Assembly (NCBI GenBank): GCA_002470465.1
Contig: DKMD01000017.1
Span: 62,001-126,000 of the forward strand
Origin: Pluralibacter sp. UBA7423
GTDB taxonomy: Bacteria > Pseudomonadota > Gammaproteobacteria > Enterobacterales > Enterobacteriaceae
DNA length: 64,000 nt
Direction of reading: 5' to 3'
Shown: piece after piece, positions 45,189 to 54,001 of the stretch
How positions within the stretch are numbered: position 1 is the stretch's first letter
Layout: each line of letters starts with the position of its first letter
Notes under the pieces: generated by a model
Told to the model about the DNA's origin: nothing
Database searches by the model: none
Seen by the model: the letters and a program-made list of their open reading frames with translations, nothing else
Translations under genes and position numbers: made by a program

Positions 45189-46175
45189 TTACGTAAATTT
45201 TTTGCGATAAGCCTGTGGGCTAATGGCGAACTGCTGTTGGAAATGATGACGTAAGGCGCTGGCGCTACCAAAGCCACTGTTCAGGGCGACTTGCTCAATG
45301 CTGATGCGACTCTCGCTAAGCGCCTGCTGAGCCTGACGCAGGCGCTCATTAAGCAGCCAGTGGGCAGGGGTAACGCCGGTGGCTTCCCGGAAGCGGCGCA
45401 GCAGCGTGCGCTGACTCATGCCGACGCGGCGTGAAAGTGACGCCAGCGAATGGGGTTCTGCAAGATGCAGATGTAGCCAGTCGAACAGCTGGCCGAGTCG
45501 CTCGCTCTCCCGGCTGCGCGCCACCGGCCGTTCAAGATGCTGCGTCTGCCTTCCATCCCGGTGCGGCTGTACCACCAGCCTGCGGGCGACATTGTTCGCC
45601 ACTTCTAACCCAAAATCCTCACGCACCACGTGCAGGCACAAATCGATCCCTGCGGCGCTGCCCGCCGAGGTCATTAGCTGCGAGTCACCCACGTACAGGA
45701 CATCGTCCACCACCTTTATGGCCGGAAAACGCTGACGAAGTTCATCGGTATAGCGCCAGTGAGTGGTGGCCTGCTGTCCGTTCAGCAGGCCGCTTGCCGC
45801 AAGGACGAACACGCCGGAGCAGATTGAGATCAGCCGACAACCTCTCTGATGCGCCAGGCGCAGGGCACTGCACAGCTTTTCCGGCACAGGCATATTCGCA
45901 CCGCGCCATCCGGGGATAACAATCGTATCGGCCTGTTCAAGCAGCTCATAGCCACCGTCTGTCATCAGCCGCACGCCGCCCGTGGCTCGCAGCTCGCCTT
46001 CATCGACGGCCGCCACCGCAAAGCGGTACCAGCTATCGCCAAGCTCCGGGCGTGGCAAACCGAAAATTTCAACGGACACGCCAAATTCAAATGTGCAAAG
46101 GCCATCATAGGCGAGAGTGACAACAAGCGGTCGGGAAGCGGCAGGGCAGCCAGGCGCGGTCATGGGCGGTTTCAT
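45189..46175 (-). CDS. ftrA: GlxA/FtrA-type AraC-family regulator
   Basis: This 328-residue protein has an N-terminal DJ-1/PfpI-like domain (about residues 15–195), with the nucleophile-elbow-like SICSGVFVLA, and a C-terminal AraC double helix-turn-helix (about 225–325; SLASLSRRVGMSQRTLLRRF). It resembles FtrA, a regulator often found near a rhodanese gene. Such a gene lies at 47316 across the divergent region. The ligand is unknown. The start follows a weak TTGAG; an ATG four codons later is possible. Confidence 0.8.
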   Translation of the reverse strand: MKPPMTAPGCPAASRPLVVTLAYDGLCTFEFGVSVEIFGLPRPELGDSWYRFAVAAVDEGELRATGGVRLMTDGGYELLEQADTIVIPGWRGANMPVPEKLCSALRLAHQRGCRLISICSGVFVLAASGLLNGQQATTHWRYTDELRQRFPAIKVVDDVLYVGDSQLMTSAGSAAGIDLCLHVVREDFGLEVANNVARRLVVQPHRDGRQTQHLERPVARSRESERLGQLFDWLHLHLAEPHSLASLSRRVGMSQRTLLRRFREATGVTPAHWLLNERLRQAQQALSESRISIEQVALNSGFGSASALRHHFQQQFAISPQAYRKKFT

Positions 46176-46347
46176 CTCAATAACTCAGAAGGCTTTAACA
46201 TGCCTGTGGCGGCAGCTTCAAGTCAAACGGCTTCCCTTCCCGAAGCTGAGGATAAAACCATCAGTCCATGCATGAACAGGGTGAAAAACATAACTGCCCG
46301 GGCCGAACTTTGTTAAGGTAAACGTTTGCGCATGGAGGATTAATTGA

Positions 46348-47202
46348 ATGCACCCTAAAAAAGTACTTTTTCAGGCAATAACCGCCTGTTGCCTGACGCT
46401 CCCGGTAATCACTTTTGCACAATCTCAGGAAAAAAGGCCGATTGTGGTACAGGGCGCTATGCCTGTTGAGGCTGAACGTTTTGCTCAACGTCTGGACAAT
46501 GCGAAAGAGGAACACATTGGCGAGTGGCGCTTCTGGCGCGGTACGGTGGATGGCTATCCGGTGGTGGTATCCGAAACGCTGAAGGGAATGTCCAACGCGG
46601 CGGCGGCTACCGCGATTGCCGCCACGCAGTTCCAGCCTGCGGCGTTTATCAATCAGGGTACCGCAGGTGGGCACGATCCTGCGCTGAACGTTTATGACAT
46701 CGTGCTGGGCAAGTATTCGGTCAACCTCGGTGCATTCAAAACGCCGCATAAGCTGAAAGGGGAAGGTAGCGATTCCACGCAGTGGAAACCGATGGATCTT
46801 CTGGCGTCGAAGGGCAGCGCCGGGGAGGATAAAAACCCGCATACTATCCGCAAATTCCCGGCTGACCCGCAGCTATTGGCGATCGCTGAGAGCGTTAAAG
46901 ACAGCTACAGCAAAGGAAAAGTAGTTGAAGGCGTTATTGGTTCGGCGGATCTCTGGAACAGCGAGCTCGATCGCATCAGCCATTTCCATAAGGATTATCA
47001 GACCTCAGTTGAAGAGATGGAAACTGCTTCAGCAGCCCAGGTTGCCGCGGCGTTCTCCGTGCCGTTCATCGGCATCCGCGTGTTGTCCAATAACATCACC
47101 AACAACGGCAAGTACGATCCCAATACGGGACTGGCCTGCCAGGACTATGTTTATCAGGTGGTGAAGACCTACATAAGCAAGCTGCCATCCGCGAAAGAGT
47201 AA
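46348..47202 (+). CDS. Exported MTA/SAH nucleosidase-like protein
   Basis: This 284-residue member of the nucleoside phosphorylase (PNP/UDP) superfamily has a cleavable signal peptide ending ITFAQ (about residue 25). MTAN-like blocks are visible: VVVSETLKGMSNAAAAT, INQGTAGG, and EEMETASAAQVAAAF, which carries the ribose-binding glutamate pair. Cytoplasmic MTAN cleaves methylthioadenosine and S-adenosylhomocysteine; a periplasmic version suggests use of external nucleosides. It is followed by a good terminator. The neighbouring FtrA-type regulator, divergent, may control it. Confidence 0.8.
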   Translation: MHPKKVLFQAITACCLTLPVITFAQSQEKRPIVVQGAMPVEAERFAQRLDNAKEEHIGEWRFWRGTVDGYPVVVSETLKGMSNAAAATAIAATQFQPAAFINQGTAGGHDPALNVYDIVLGKYSVNLGAFKTPHKLKGEGSDSTQWKPMDLLASKGSAGEDKNPHTIRKFPADPQLLAIAESVKDSYSKGKVVEGVIGSADLWNSELDRISHFHKDYQTSVEEMETASAAQVAAAFSVPFIGIRVLSNNITNNGKYDPNTGLACQDYVYQVVKTYISKLPSAKE

Positions 47203-47207
47203 AGACC

Positions 47208-47238
47208 CGCCAGGATTGTCACGATCCTGGCGATTTTT
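47208..47238 (+). terminator. Intrinsic terminator of the exported nucleosidase gene
   Basis: CGCCAGGAT and ATCCTGGCG form a 9-bp stem with a seven-base loop, followed by ATTTTT. Confidence 0.85.
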
Positions 47239-47315
47239 GGCCGGAGTGAGGGCGGCAAGGGGATGCTGGTTCATGGTGAGATAGTGGCCTGTTAACACAA
47301 GCCAAAGGAAAAACC

Positions 47316-47711
47316 ATGAGCTATGTTTCTGAATTCTCTGCTGCCACTCCTGATGAAGCCATTGCCCATTTCCAGCGTCGCCTGAACGTCGAGACGGACT
47401 GCGCGGACGTACATGCCGCTATCGAAAATCACGATATGGACTTTGTTCTGCTGCATGTGGTCGGCTCTGCGCAGGCTTTTGCCCGTCGGCATATTCCTGG
47501 AGCACTGCATCTGCCGCATCGCCTGATGACCGCCGAACGAATGAACGAATGGCCGCCGGAGACGCTGTTTGTCGTCTATTGTGCTGGTCCGCACTGCAAC
47601 GGGGCGGACCGGGCCGCACTGAAGCTGGCACAGCTCGGCAGGCCCGTGAAGCTTATGATCGGTGGACTGACCGGTTGGGAGGATGAAGGATTAGCCTTCG
47701 CGACATCATGA
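47316..47711 (+). CDS. Rhodanese-like sulfurtransferase
   Basis: This single rhodanese domain of 131 residues has the active-site loop YCAGPHCNGAD, whose first cysteine would carry the persulfide. HIPGALHLPH and LIGGLTGWEDEG-like (MIGGLTGWEDEG) are typical rhodanese blocks. It is cytoplasmic, without a signal peptide. FtrA-type regulators are often linked to such genes. The sulfur acceptor is unknown. Confidence 0.85.
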   Translation: MSYVSEFSAATPDEAIAHFQRRLNVETDCADVHAAIENHDMDFVLLHVVGSAQAFARRHIPGALHLPHRLMTAERMNEWPPETLFVVYCAGPHCNGADRAALKLAQLGRPVKLMIGGLTGWEDEGLAFATS

Positions 47712-47769
47712 ATTTTCTTCACGGCTGATGAATTTATCTCGTTTGCCTGCGCCTCTCCCGCATGGCAAG

Positions 47770-47798
47770 TTGAATATATAGCCATCCAGAAGTCTAAA
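47770..47798 (+). promoter_or_regulatory. Promoter with tandem MetJ-like boxes
   Basis: AGCCATCC and AGAAGTCT (47780–47795) are adjacent 8-bp units matching the MetJ box AGACGTCT at five and seven positions. They fill the spacer between a TTGAAT -35 (47770–47775) and a TCTAAA -10 (47793–47798) with a 17-bp gap, as expected for MetJ repression of a methionine gene. Confidence 0.55.
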
Positions 47799-47817
47799 TT
47801 AATATCGTTAATTATCA

Positions 47818-47841
47818 CGCCAGGCAATCAGTTGCCTGGCG
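47818..47841 (+). promoter_or_regulatory. Perfect leader hairpin before the MetE-like gene
   Basis: CGCCAGGCAA-TCAG-TTGCCTGGCG is a perfect 10-bp stem ending two bases before the AAGGAGAG ribosome-binding site. There is no T-run, so it is not a simple terminator. It could set mRNA stability or access to the ribosome-binding site. Confidence 0.65.
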
Positions 47842-47854
47842 TCAAGGAGAGACC

Positions 47855-48958
47855 ATGACCCAGTTCGCTGCACCATACCGCGCCGATATTGTCGGCAGTT
47901 TCCTGCGCCCGGACAGCATTAAGCACGCCCGTCAGCAGTTTGCAGAAGGGGAAATTGATGCCCTGACGCTGCGCGCCGTAGAGGATGAAGCGATCCTGCG
48001 TGTGGTTCAACAGCAGTGCGACTGCGGCCTGCATGTAGTGACCGACGGTGAGTTTCGTCGGGCCTGGTGGCATTTCGATTTTTTCGATGGCCTCCAGGGC
48101 GTTGAGTGTTATGACTCAGACAAGGGGATTCAGTTCAACGGCGTTCAGACAAAAGCCCACGGCGTGCGCGTCACCGGGAAACTGGGCTTCGGCGACCACC
48201 CGATGCTCAATGACTTCCGCTACCTGAAAAGCATCAGCGGTAATGCACAGCCAAAAATGACGATTCCGAGCCCGAGCGTGCTGCATTTTCGCGGTGGTCG
48301 TAAAGACATTGATGCCACCGTTTATCCCGATCTGGCCGATTATTTCAACGACCTTGCCACGACCTGGCGTGATGCCATCCGTGCTTTCTACGATGCAGGC
48401 TGCCGCTACTTACAGCTTGATGACACCGTCTGGGCCTATCTGTGCTCCGACGAGCAGCGTCAGCAGGTGCGCGAGCGCGGCGACGATCCGGATGAGCTGG
48501 CAAAAACCTATGCCCGCGTGCTGAATAAAGCGCTGGAAGGCAAGCCGGATGATTTGACCATTGGACTGCACGTTTGCCGGGGCAATTTCCGTTCAACCTG
48601 GATCTCTTCCGGTGGCTACGAGCCCGTGGCGGAGGTGCTGTTCGGCACCGTGAACGTCGATGCCTTCTTCCTCGAATACGACAACGACCGTTCAGGTGAT
48701 TTCCAGCCGCTGCGCTTCGTGCGTCCAGGCCATCAGCAGGTGGTTCTGGGGCTGATAACCACTAAAAACGGCGAGCTGGAAAACCCGGAAGGGGTGAAGG
48801 CTCGCCTTGAGGAAGCCGCGCAGTTTGTCGCGAAATCACAGATTTGCCTGAGCCCGCAGTGCGGCTTTGCTTCAACTGAAGAAGGCAACAGCCTGAGCGA
48901 AGCTCAGCAGTGGCAAAAAGTACGCCTGGTAACGGAGATCGCCGCTCAGATCTGGTAA
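47855..48958 (+). CDS. MetE C-terminal-like methionine synthase family protein
   Basis: This 367-residue barrel of the cobalamin-independent methionine synthase family (YxjG/YxjH type) corresponds to the catalytic C-terminal half of MetE. Zinc-ligand candidates are H and C in GLHVCRGNFRS and C in SPQCGFAST. DGEFRRAWW and LQLDDTVWA are family blocks. Such short enzymes transfer methyl groups to homocysteine from donors other than methyltetrahydropteroyl-triglutamate, or act in S-methyl salvage. The MetJ-like boxes upstream support a methionine role. The start follows AAGGAGAG. Confidence 0.85.
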   Translation: MTQFAAPYRADIVGSFLRPDSIKHARQQFAEGEIDALTLRAVEDEAILRVVQQQCDCGLHVVTDGEFRRAWWHFDFFDGLQGVECYDSDKGIQFNGVQTKAHGVRVTGKLGFGDHPMLNDFRYLKSISGNAQPKMTIPSPSVLHFRGGRKDIDATVYPDLADYFNDLATTWRDAIRAFYDAGCRYLQLDDTVWAYLCSDEQRQQVRERGDDPDELAKTYARVLNKALEGKPDDLTIGLHVCRGNFRSTWISSGGYEPVAEVLFGTVNVDAFFLEYDNDRSGDFQPLRFVRPGHQQVVLGLITTKNGELENPEGVKARLEEAAQFVAKSQICLSPQCGFASTEEGNSLSEAQQWQKVRLVTEIAAQIW

Positions 48959-48980
48959 TCCGCTCAAAAGGAGGCAGCGT

Positions 48981-48997
48981 TGCACCGTTTTAAAGCA
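48981..48997 (+). promoter_or_regulatory. Candidate NtrC site upstream of urtA
   Basis: TGCACC-N5-AAAGCA keeps the left NtrC half-site fully and three bases of the right. It lies about 100 bases before the sigma-54-like promoter, a normal enhancer distance. Confidence 0.35.
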
Positions 48998-49083
48998 GCG
49001 CTGCCGCTGAATTTGCCGTTCTACTCTGTAATCACAGCGATACCCCGCCTGCAAACCACCTGTTTTTCTGAACCTTTACGACC

Positions 49084-49100
49084 TGGCATCCTTTTTGCCT
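49084..49100 (+). promoter_or_regulatory. Sigma-54-type promoter of the urt operon
   Basis: CTGGCATCCTTTTTGCC matches the -24/-12 consensus TGGCAC-N5-TTGC with one mismatch (T for C) and correct spacing. It is 60 bases before urtA. Nitrogen-limitation control by NtrC is expected for urea uptake. Confidence 0.7.
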
Positions 49101-49160
49101 GACTCCTGATGACTACACCGATGTTATTAATCCTTGTTGCCTTTATCTCAGGAGTGAACC

Positions 49161-50432
49161 ATGCGCCGTCGAACACTGCTTAAAGCTTTTGCTCTCTCTG
49201 CCTCCACGATTGCCCTGGGTTTTAGCGTCAGCGTCTATGCGGCTGACACCATTAAAGTGGGGATCATGCATTCGCTCTCCGGCACCATGGCGATTTCAGA
49301 AACGCCGCTGAAGGACGTGGCGCTGATGACCATTGATGAAATCAATGCCAAAGGTGGCGTGCTCGGCAAAAAGCTGGAGCCTGTGGTGGTGGACCCGGCC
49401 TCGAACTGGCCGCTGTTTGCCGAAAAGGCCCGCCAGCTGCTGACCAAGGATAAAGTCGCGGTCGTGTTTGGCTGCTGGACGTCCGTGTCACGGAAATCGG
49501 TCCTGCCGGTATTTGAGGAGCTGAACGGCCTGCTGTTCTACCCGGTGCAGTACGAAGGCGAAGAAATGTCGCCGAATGTGTTCTATACCGGAGCGGCGCC
49601 AAACCAGCAGGCCATCCCTGCGGTGGAATATCTGATGAGCGAAGACGGCGGGGCGGCTAAGCGCTTCTTCCTGCTGGGCACGGATTACGTCTATCCGCGC
49701 ACCACCAACAAAATTCTGCGTGCTTACCTGCATTCTAAAGGCGTTCAGGATAAAGACATCGAAGAGGTCTACACGCCGTTTGGCTACAGCGATTACCAGA
49801 CTATCGTCGCCAACATCAAGAAATTCTCCGCAGGGGGCAAAACGGCGGTGGTCTCGACCATTAACGGCGATTCGAACGTTCCCTTCTATAAAGAGCTCGC
49901 TAACCAGGGCGTGAAGGCCACTGACGTGCCGGTAGTGGCGTTCTCCGTAGGTGAAGAGGAGCTGCGCGGCATTGATACCAAACCACTGGTCGGCAATCTG
50001 GCCGCGTGGAACTATTTCGAGTCCGTGGACAATCCGACCAACCAAAGCTTCGTCGCGGACTACCGCGCATACGCGAAGGCGCACAAGCTGCCTAATGCCG
50101 ATACCGTAGTGACTAACGATCCAATGGAGGCGACCTGGGTCGGCATTCATATGTGGGCGCAGGCGGTGGAGAAAGCGGGCACCACGGACGTCGACAAAGT
50201 CCGTGCTGCGATGGCCGGACAAACCTTTAAAGCACCGTCGGGCTATACGCTGACGATGGATGCCACCAACCACCATCTGCACAAGCCGGTGATGATCGGC
50301 GAAATCGAAAGCAACGGCCAGTTCAACGTGGTGTGGCAGACCGACAAACCGGTTCGCGCGCAGCCGTGGAGTCCGTACATTCCTGGCAACGACAAAAAGC
50401 CGGATCGGCCAATGAAAATGGCGAGCAACTGA
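49161..50432 (+). CDS. urtA: Urea ABC transporter substrate-binding protein UrtA
   Basis: This 423-residue periplasmic binding protein of the branched-chain amino acid/amide class has an RR-containing signal peptide (MRRRTLLKAFALSAST, mature from about AADTIKVG). The UrtA blocks GIMHSLSGTMAISETPL and VVFGCWTSVSRKSVLPVFEE are typical and distinguish it from LivJ. It binds urea and feeds UrtBC. First gene of urtABCDE, with an AGGAG ribosome-binding site. Confidence 0.93.
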   Translation: MRRRTLLKAFALSASTIALGFSVSVYAADTIKVGIMHSLSGTMAISETPLKDVALMTIDEINAKGGVLGKKLEPVVVDPASNWPLFAEKARQLLTKDKVAVVFGCWTSVSRKSVLPVFEELNGLLFYPVQYEGEEMSPNVFYTGAAPNQQAIPAVEYLMSEDGGAAKRFFLLGTDYVYPRTTNKILRAYLHSKGVQDKDIEEVYTPFGYSDYQTIVANIKKFSAGGKTAVVSTINGDSNVPFYKELANQGVKATDVPVVAFSVGEEELRGIDTKPLVGNLAAWNYFESVDNPTNQSFVADYRAYAKAHKLPNADTVVTNDPMEATWVGIHMWAQAVEKAGTTDVDKVRAAMAGQTFKAPSGYTLTMDATNHHLHKPVMIGEIESNGQFNVVWQTDKPVRAQPWSPYIPGNDKKPDRPMKMASN

Positions 50433-50469
50433 CAGGGCTGTCTGGTGGATGAATAGTGAGGCTGCCTTT

Positions 50470-50494
50470 CTCCCTCTCCCTTTGGGAGAGGGAG
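50470..50494 (+). repeat. Perfect hairpin between urtA and urtB
   Basis: CTCCCTCTCCC-TTT-GGGAGAGGGAG is an 11-bp perfect stem in the 124-base gap. It resembles the palindrome at 4843. No T-run follows, so it is likely an mRNA-stabilising or processing element that raises UrtA over the permease subunits. Confidence 0.75.
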
Positions 50495-50556
50495 CGTACA
50501 GGACATTGAATCGCACTTTCGCCACTCAAAATGAAACGGTGCCACAGGAGGCGACC

Positions 50557-52122
50557 ATGACATTGATTCGCAGGCTGCTTACCGTCGCCTGGCTGCTGCC
50601 ATGTTTCGCCCATGCGGGCGACGCAGATGACTTCGTGGCGGCAAACCGCAGCCAGCAGTCGGCATTGCTGGAAAAATGGGCGGCAGATCCGCAGCCGCAA
50701 CGCGTACCATTGCTACAGGCTTTGAGCGCGGAGAATCTGCGTTCTGACAGCGCCCGCCACGCCTTTGTACTGGACAAAGGTGAACCCCGCGCGCTGGATT
50801 CCGCAGCCCGGTCGCAGGGGGAACTGAAACCTGTGCGCCTGACCAACCGTCTGCGCAATTTAGTCGCGGGCGCGCTGGCTCCGCATCAGCTGGTGAGTGA
50901 CAGTGTCACTAAACGTCTGGCGGCGGCGAAAACGCTTCAGCGAGACGCCTCGCCGGATCTTATCCCTTTGTTGCAAAAACGGCTGTCCGTGGAAACGGAT
51001 GCCACCGTGAAGCAGCAGCTGGAACTGGCACTCGCCAATTTACAGCTCACCAGCCCGGATGCCGCGGTTCGCAGACAAGCGATGACGCTGCTGGGGCACT
51101 CAGCCGATCCGGAAACCCAGGCGCGCCTTCAGCCTTTTACTGATGAACAGCACGAACCGGATGCCAGCGTGCGCGTGGCGGCAGAAAAAAGCCTGAAGCA
51201 AATTCAGCATCGTCTGTTCTGGGGGGACATTCTTGGTCAGGCGTTTATGGGGATTTCGCTGGGATCGATTCTGCTTCTGGCCGCACTGGGGCTGGCTATC
51301 ACCTATGGCCTGCTTGGTGTTATCAACATGGCGCACGGTGAAATGCTGATGCTTGGAGCGTACAGCACCTGGCTGGTGCAGCAGGCGCTCAGCCAGTTTG
51401 CACCGCAGTGGCTGGCCTTTTATCCACTGCTGGCGCTGCCGGTGGCTTTTGCCGTCACCGGAGGGATCGGCATGCTGCTGGAGCGCACGGTGATCCGCCA
51501 TCTCTATGGTCGTCCGCTGGAAACGCTGCTGGCGACGTGGGGTATCAGTCTGATGCTAATCCAGCTGGTGCGCATGCTGTTTGGCGCGCAGAACGTCGAG
51601 GTAGCCAACCCGGCCTGGTTGTCTGGCGGGATTCAGGCGTTGCCGAACCTCATTCTGCCGTGGAACCGCATCGTGGTCATTGGCTTTGTGTTGCTGGTGC
51701 TGTGCTTTACCTGGCTCATCCTTAACAAAACCCGGCTCGGATTGCGCGTGCGGGCAGTAACGCAAAACCGCGCGATGGCGGCCTGCTGCGGCGTGCCGAC
51801 AGGGCGAGTCGATATGCTGGCCTTTGGGCTCGGCTCCGGTATTGCCGGTCTCGGCGGCGTGGCGCTTTCTCAGTTAGGTAACGTTGGGCCGGAACTCGGC
51901 CAGGGCTACATTATTGATTCCTTCCTGGTGGTGGTGCTCGGCGGCGTCGGGCAGCTGGCAGGGAGCGTGGCGGCCGCATTTGGACTTGGGATCTTCAATA
52001 AAATTCTTGAGCCGCAGATGGGCGCTGTACTGGGCAAGATTTTGATTCTGGTGCTGATTATTCTGTTTATACAGAAGCGTCCGCAGGGGCTGTTTGCACT
52101 GAAAGGGAGGGTCATTGACTGA
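50557..52122 (+). CDS. urtB: Urea ABC transporter permease UrtB
   Basis: This 521-residue permease begins with a signal peptide and an extra helical domain of about 200 residues (HEAT-like, e.g. SVRVAAEKSLKQIQ). Eight or so membrane helices of the LivH type then follow (GLLGVINMAHGEMLMLGAY). The N-terminal extension is usual for proteobacterial UrtB and absent from LivH. The ATG at 50557 follows AGGAGG; the frame is open upstream through the hairpin but lacks support. It overlaps urtC by one base (TGATG). Confidence 0.92.
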   Translation: MTLIRRLLTVAWLLPCFAHAGDADDFVAANRSQQSALLEKWAADPQPQRVPLLQALSAENLRSDSARHAFVLDKGEPRALDSAARSQGELKPVRLTNRLRNLVAGALAPHQLVSDSVTKRLAAAKTLQRDASPDLIPLLQKRLSVETDATVKQQLELALANLQLTSPDAAVRRQAMTLLGHSADPETQARLQPFTDEQHEPDASVRVAAEKSLKQIQHRLFWGDILGQAFMGISLGSILLLAALGLAITYGLLGVINMAHGEMLMLGAYSTWLVQQALSQFAPQWLAFYPLLALPVAFAVTGGIGMLLERTVIRHLYGRPLETLLATWGISLMLIQLVRMLFGAQNVEVANPAWLSGGIQALPNLILPWNRIVVIGFVLLVLCFTWLILNKTRLGLRVRAVTQNRAMAACCGVPTGRVDMLAFGLGSGIAGLGGVALSQLGNVGPELGQGYIIDSFLVVVLGGVGQLAGSVAAAFGLGIFNKILEPQMGAVLGKILILVLIILFIQKRPQGLFALKGRVID

Positions 52123-53195
52123 TGAGCCAGCCACTCACCTTAACGCTTGCCCGCCGGGCGCCGCAACCGCTGCGCTGGGCCGGCATTTTCGCTGTTCTGG
52201 CACTGCTGATGATGCCGTTTCTGGCGCTGCTGCCTGCCTCGCACCCGCTGGCAGTTTCCACCTGGACGCTGACGCTGGTGGGGAAAATCCTTTGTTACGC
52301 GGTGGTCGCGGTAGCGCTGGATTTAGTGTGGGGCTACGCAGGGATGCTGTCACTGGGGCACGGTTTATTCTTTGCGCTGGGCGGTTATGCAATGGGCATG
52401 TACCTGATGCGCCAGGCTGCGGGCGATGGTTTGCCTGCTTTTATGTCTTTTTTATCGTGGAACGACCTGCCGTGGTTCTGGTGGGGTACGCAGCATTTTG
52501 CCTGGGCGATGCTGCTGGTCGTGCTGGTGCCAGGTCTACTGGCGTTGGTTTTTGGCTGGTTCGCTTTTCGCTCGAAAATCAAAGGCGTCTATTTCTCGAT
52601 CATGACTCAGGCACTGACGTACGCGGGCATGCTGCTGTTCTTTCGTAACGAAACCGGGTTTGGTGGCAACAACGGTTTTACCGGGTTTACCACCATTCTG
52701 GGTTTCCCGGTGACGGCAACCGGCACACGCGCAGCGCTGTTTCTTGCCACGGTGATCCTGCTGCTGGTGACGCTTGCCATCGGCATGCTGCTCGCCCGCA
52801 GCAAGTTTGGCCGCATCCTGACGGCGGTGCGCGATGCGGAAAACCGGCTGATGTTCTGCGGCTACGATCCGCGTGGCTTCAAGCTGCTGGTGTGGACGCT
52901 TTCTGCCGTGCTGTGCGGCCTTGCAGGCGCGCTTTACGTGCCACAGGTTGGCATTATCAACCCCGGAGAAATGTCGCCGACCAACTCAATTGAGGCTGCT
53001 ATCTGGGTAGCGCTCGGCGGTCGCGGTACGCTTGTGGGGCCTATTCTTGGCGCCGGGCTGGTGAACGGCGCAAAAAGCCTGTTTACGGTGGCGATGCCGG
53101 AGTACTGGCAGCTGTTCCTCGGCCTGATTTTCATCGGGGTGACGCTGTTTCTGCCCCGTGGCGTGATTGGCCTGCTGCGCAAAGGAGATAAATAA
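52122..53195 (+). CDS. urtC: Urea ABC transporter permease UrtC
   Basis: This 357-residue LivM-type permease has about ten helices; DLVWGYAGMLSLGHGLFFALGGYAMGMYLM and NEYGGNNG-like GFGGNNGFTGF blocks are visible. It is translationally coupled to both neighbours: its start overlaps the urtB stop, and its own stop shares a base with the urtD start. It forms the heterodimeric channel with UrtB. Confidence 0.93.
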   Translation: MSQPLTLTLARRAPQPLRWAGIFAVLALLMMPFLALLPASHPLAVSTWTLTLVGKILCYAVVAVALDLVWGYAGMLSLGHGLFFALGGYAMGMYLMRQAAGDGLPAFMSFLSWNDLPWFWWGTQHFAWAMLLVVLVPGLLALVFGWFAFRSKIKGVYFSIMTQALTYAGMLLFFRNETGFGGNNGFTGFTTILGFPVTATGTRAALFLATVILLLVTLAIGMLLARSKFGRILTAVRDAENRLMFCGYDPRGFKLLVWTLSAVLCGLAGALYVPQVGIINPGEMSPTNSIEAAIWVALGGRGTLVGPILGAGLVNGAKSLFTVAMPEYWQLFLGLIFIGVTLFLPRGVIGLLRKGDK

Positions 53196-53992
53196 TGCAT
53201 CCCGATGAAGGACTTTTTACTCGCCAGCTGCCAGGGGATCGCTATCGCGACCAAACGGATCCGGTGCTGTTGCTGGAAAATATCAACGTCAATTTCGACG
53301 GTTTTCAGGCGTTGACCAACCTCTCATTACAGATAGGCGTAGGCGAACTGCGCTGTGTGATTGGTCCGAATGGTGCTGGTAAAACCACGCTGATGGACGT
53401 GATCACCGGTAAAACGCGGCCCCAGAGCGGCAGGGCCATTTACGACCAGTCGGTGGATTTGACCACGCTGAACCCTATAGCCATCGCCCGTCAGGGCATC
53501 GGTCGAAAGTTTCAGAAGCCAACGGTGTTCGAAGCCTTAACCGTGGCGGAGAACCTGGAGCTGGCAATGCGTGGCGATAAGTCCGTCTGGGCGAGCCTGC
53601 GGGCAAAACTCTCCGGCGAGCAGCAGGACCGAATCGATGAAGTCCTGCAATTACTGCGTCTGGAGGGCGAGCGTGCGCGGCGAGCCGGACTGCTGTCGCA
53701 TGGCCAAAAGCAGTTTCTGGAAATCGGCATGCTGCTGGTGCAGGAGCCACACCTGCTGCTGCTCGACGAACCGGCTGCGGGCATGACCGACGCGGAAACC
53801 GAATACACCGCTGAGCTGTTTCGCACGCTATCCGGCAGGCATTCATTAATGGTGGTTGAGCACGATATGGGGTTTGTTGAAACCATCGCCGATCGCGTTA
53901 CGGTACTGCATCAGGGACAGGTGTTAGCGGAAGGCTCGCTGAAGGACGTACAGGCCAACGAGCAGGTGATTGAAGTGTATTTAGGGCGCTAA
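53195..53992 (+). CDS. urtD: Urea ABC transporter ATPase UrtD
   Basis: This 265-residue LivG-type ATPase has Walker A (GPNGAGKTT), the signature in its LSHGQKQ form typical of this subfamily, and Walker B (LLLLDEP). A C-terminal Liv-type helix ends the protein. AAAGGAG precedes the start, which overlaps the urtC stop by one base. Confidence 0.93.
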   Translation: MHPDEGLFTRQLPGDRYRDQTDPVLLLENINVNFDGFQALTNLSLQIGVGELRCVIGPNGAGKTTLMDVITGKTRPQSGRAIYDQSVDLTTLNPIAIARQGIGRKFQKPTVFEALTVAENLELAMRGDKSVWASLRAKLSGEQQDRIDEVLQLLRLEGERARRAGLLSHGQKQFLEIGMLLVQEPHLLLLDEPAAGMTDAETEYTAELFRTLSGRHSLMVVEHDMGFVETIADRVTVLHQGQVLAEGSLKDVQANEQVIEVYLGR

Positions 53993-54001
53993 GGAGGCGG
54001 G

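Noticed and set aside
49488..50525. Minus-strand frame of 345 codons opposite urtA
   Set aside because: It is antisense to urtA and crosses the intergenic hairpin; no recognisable domain.
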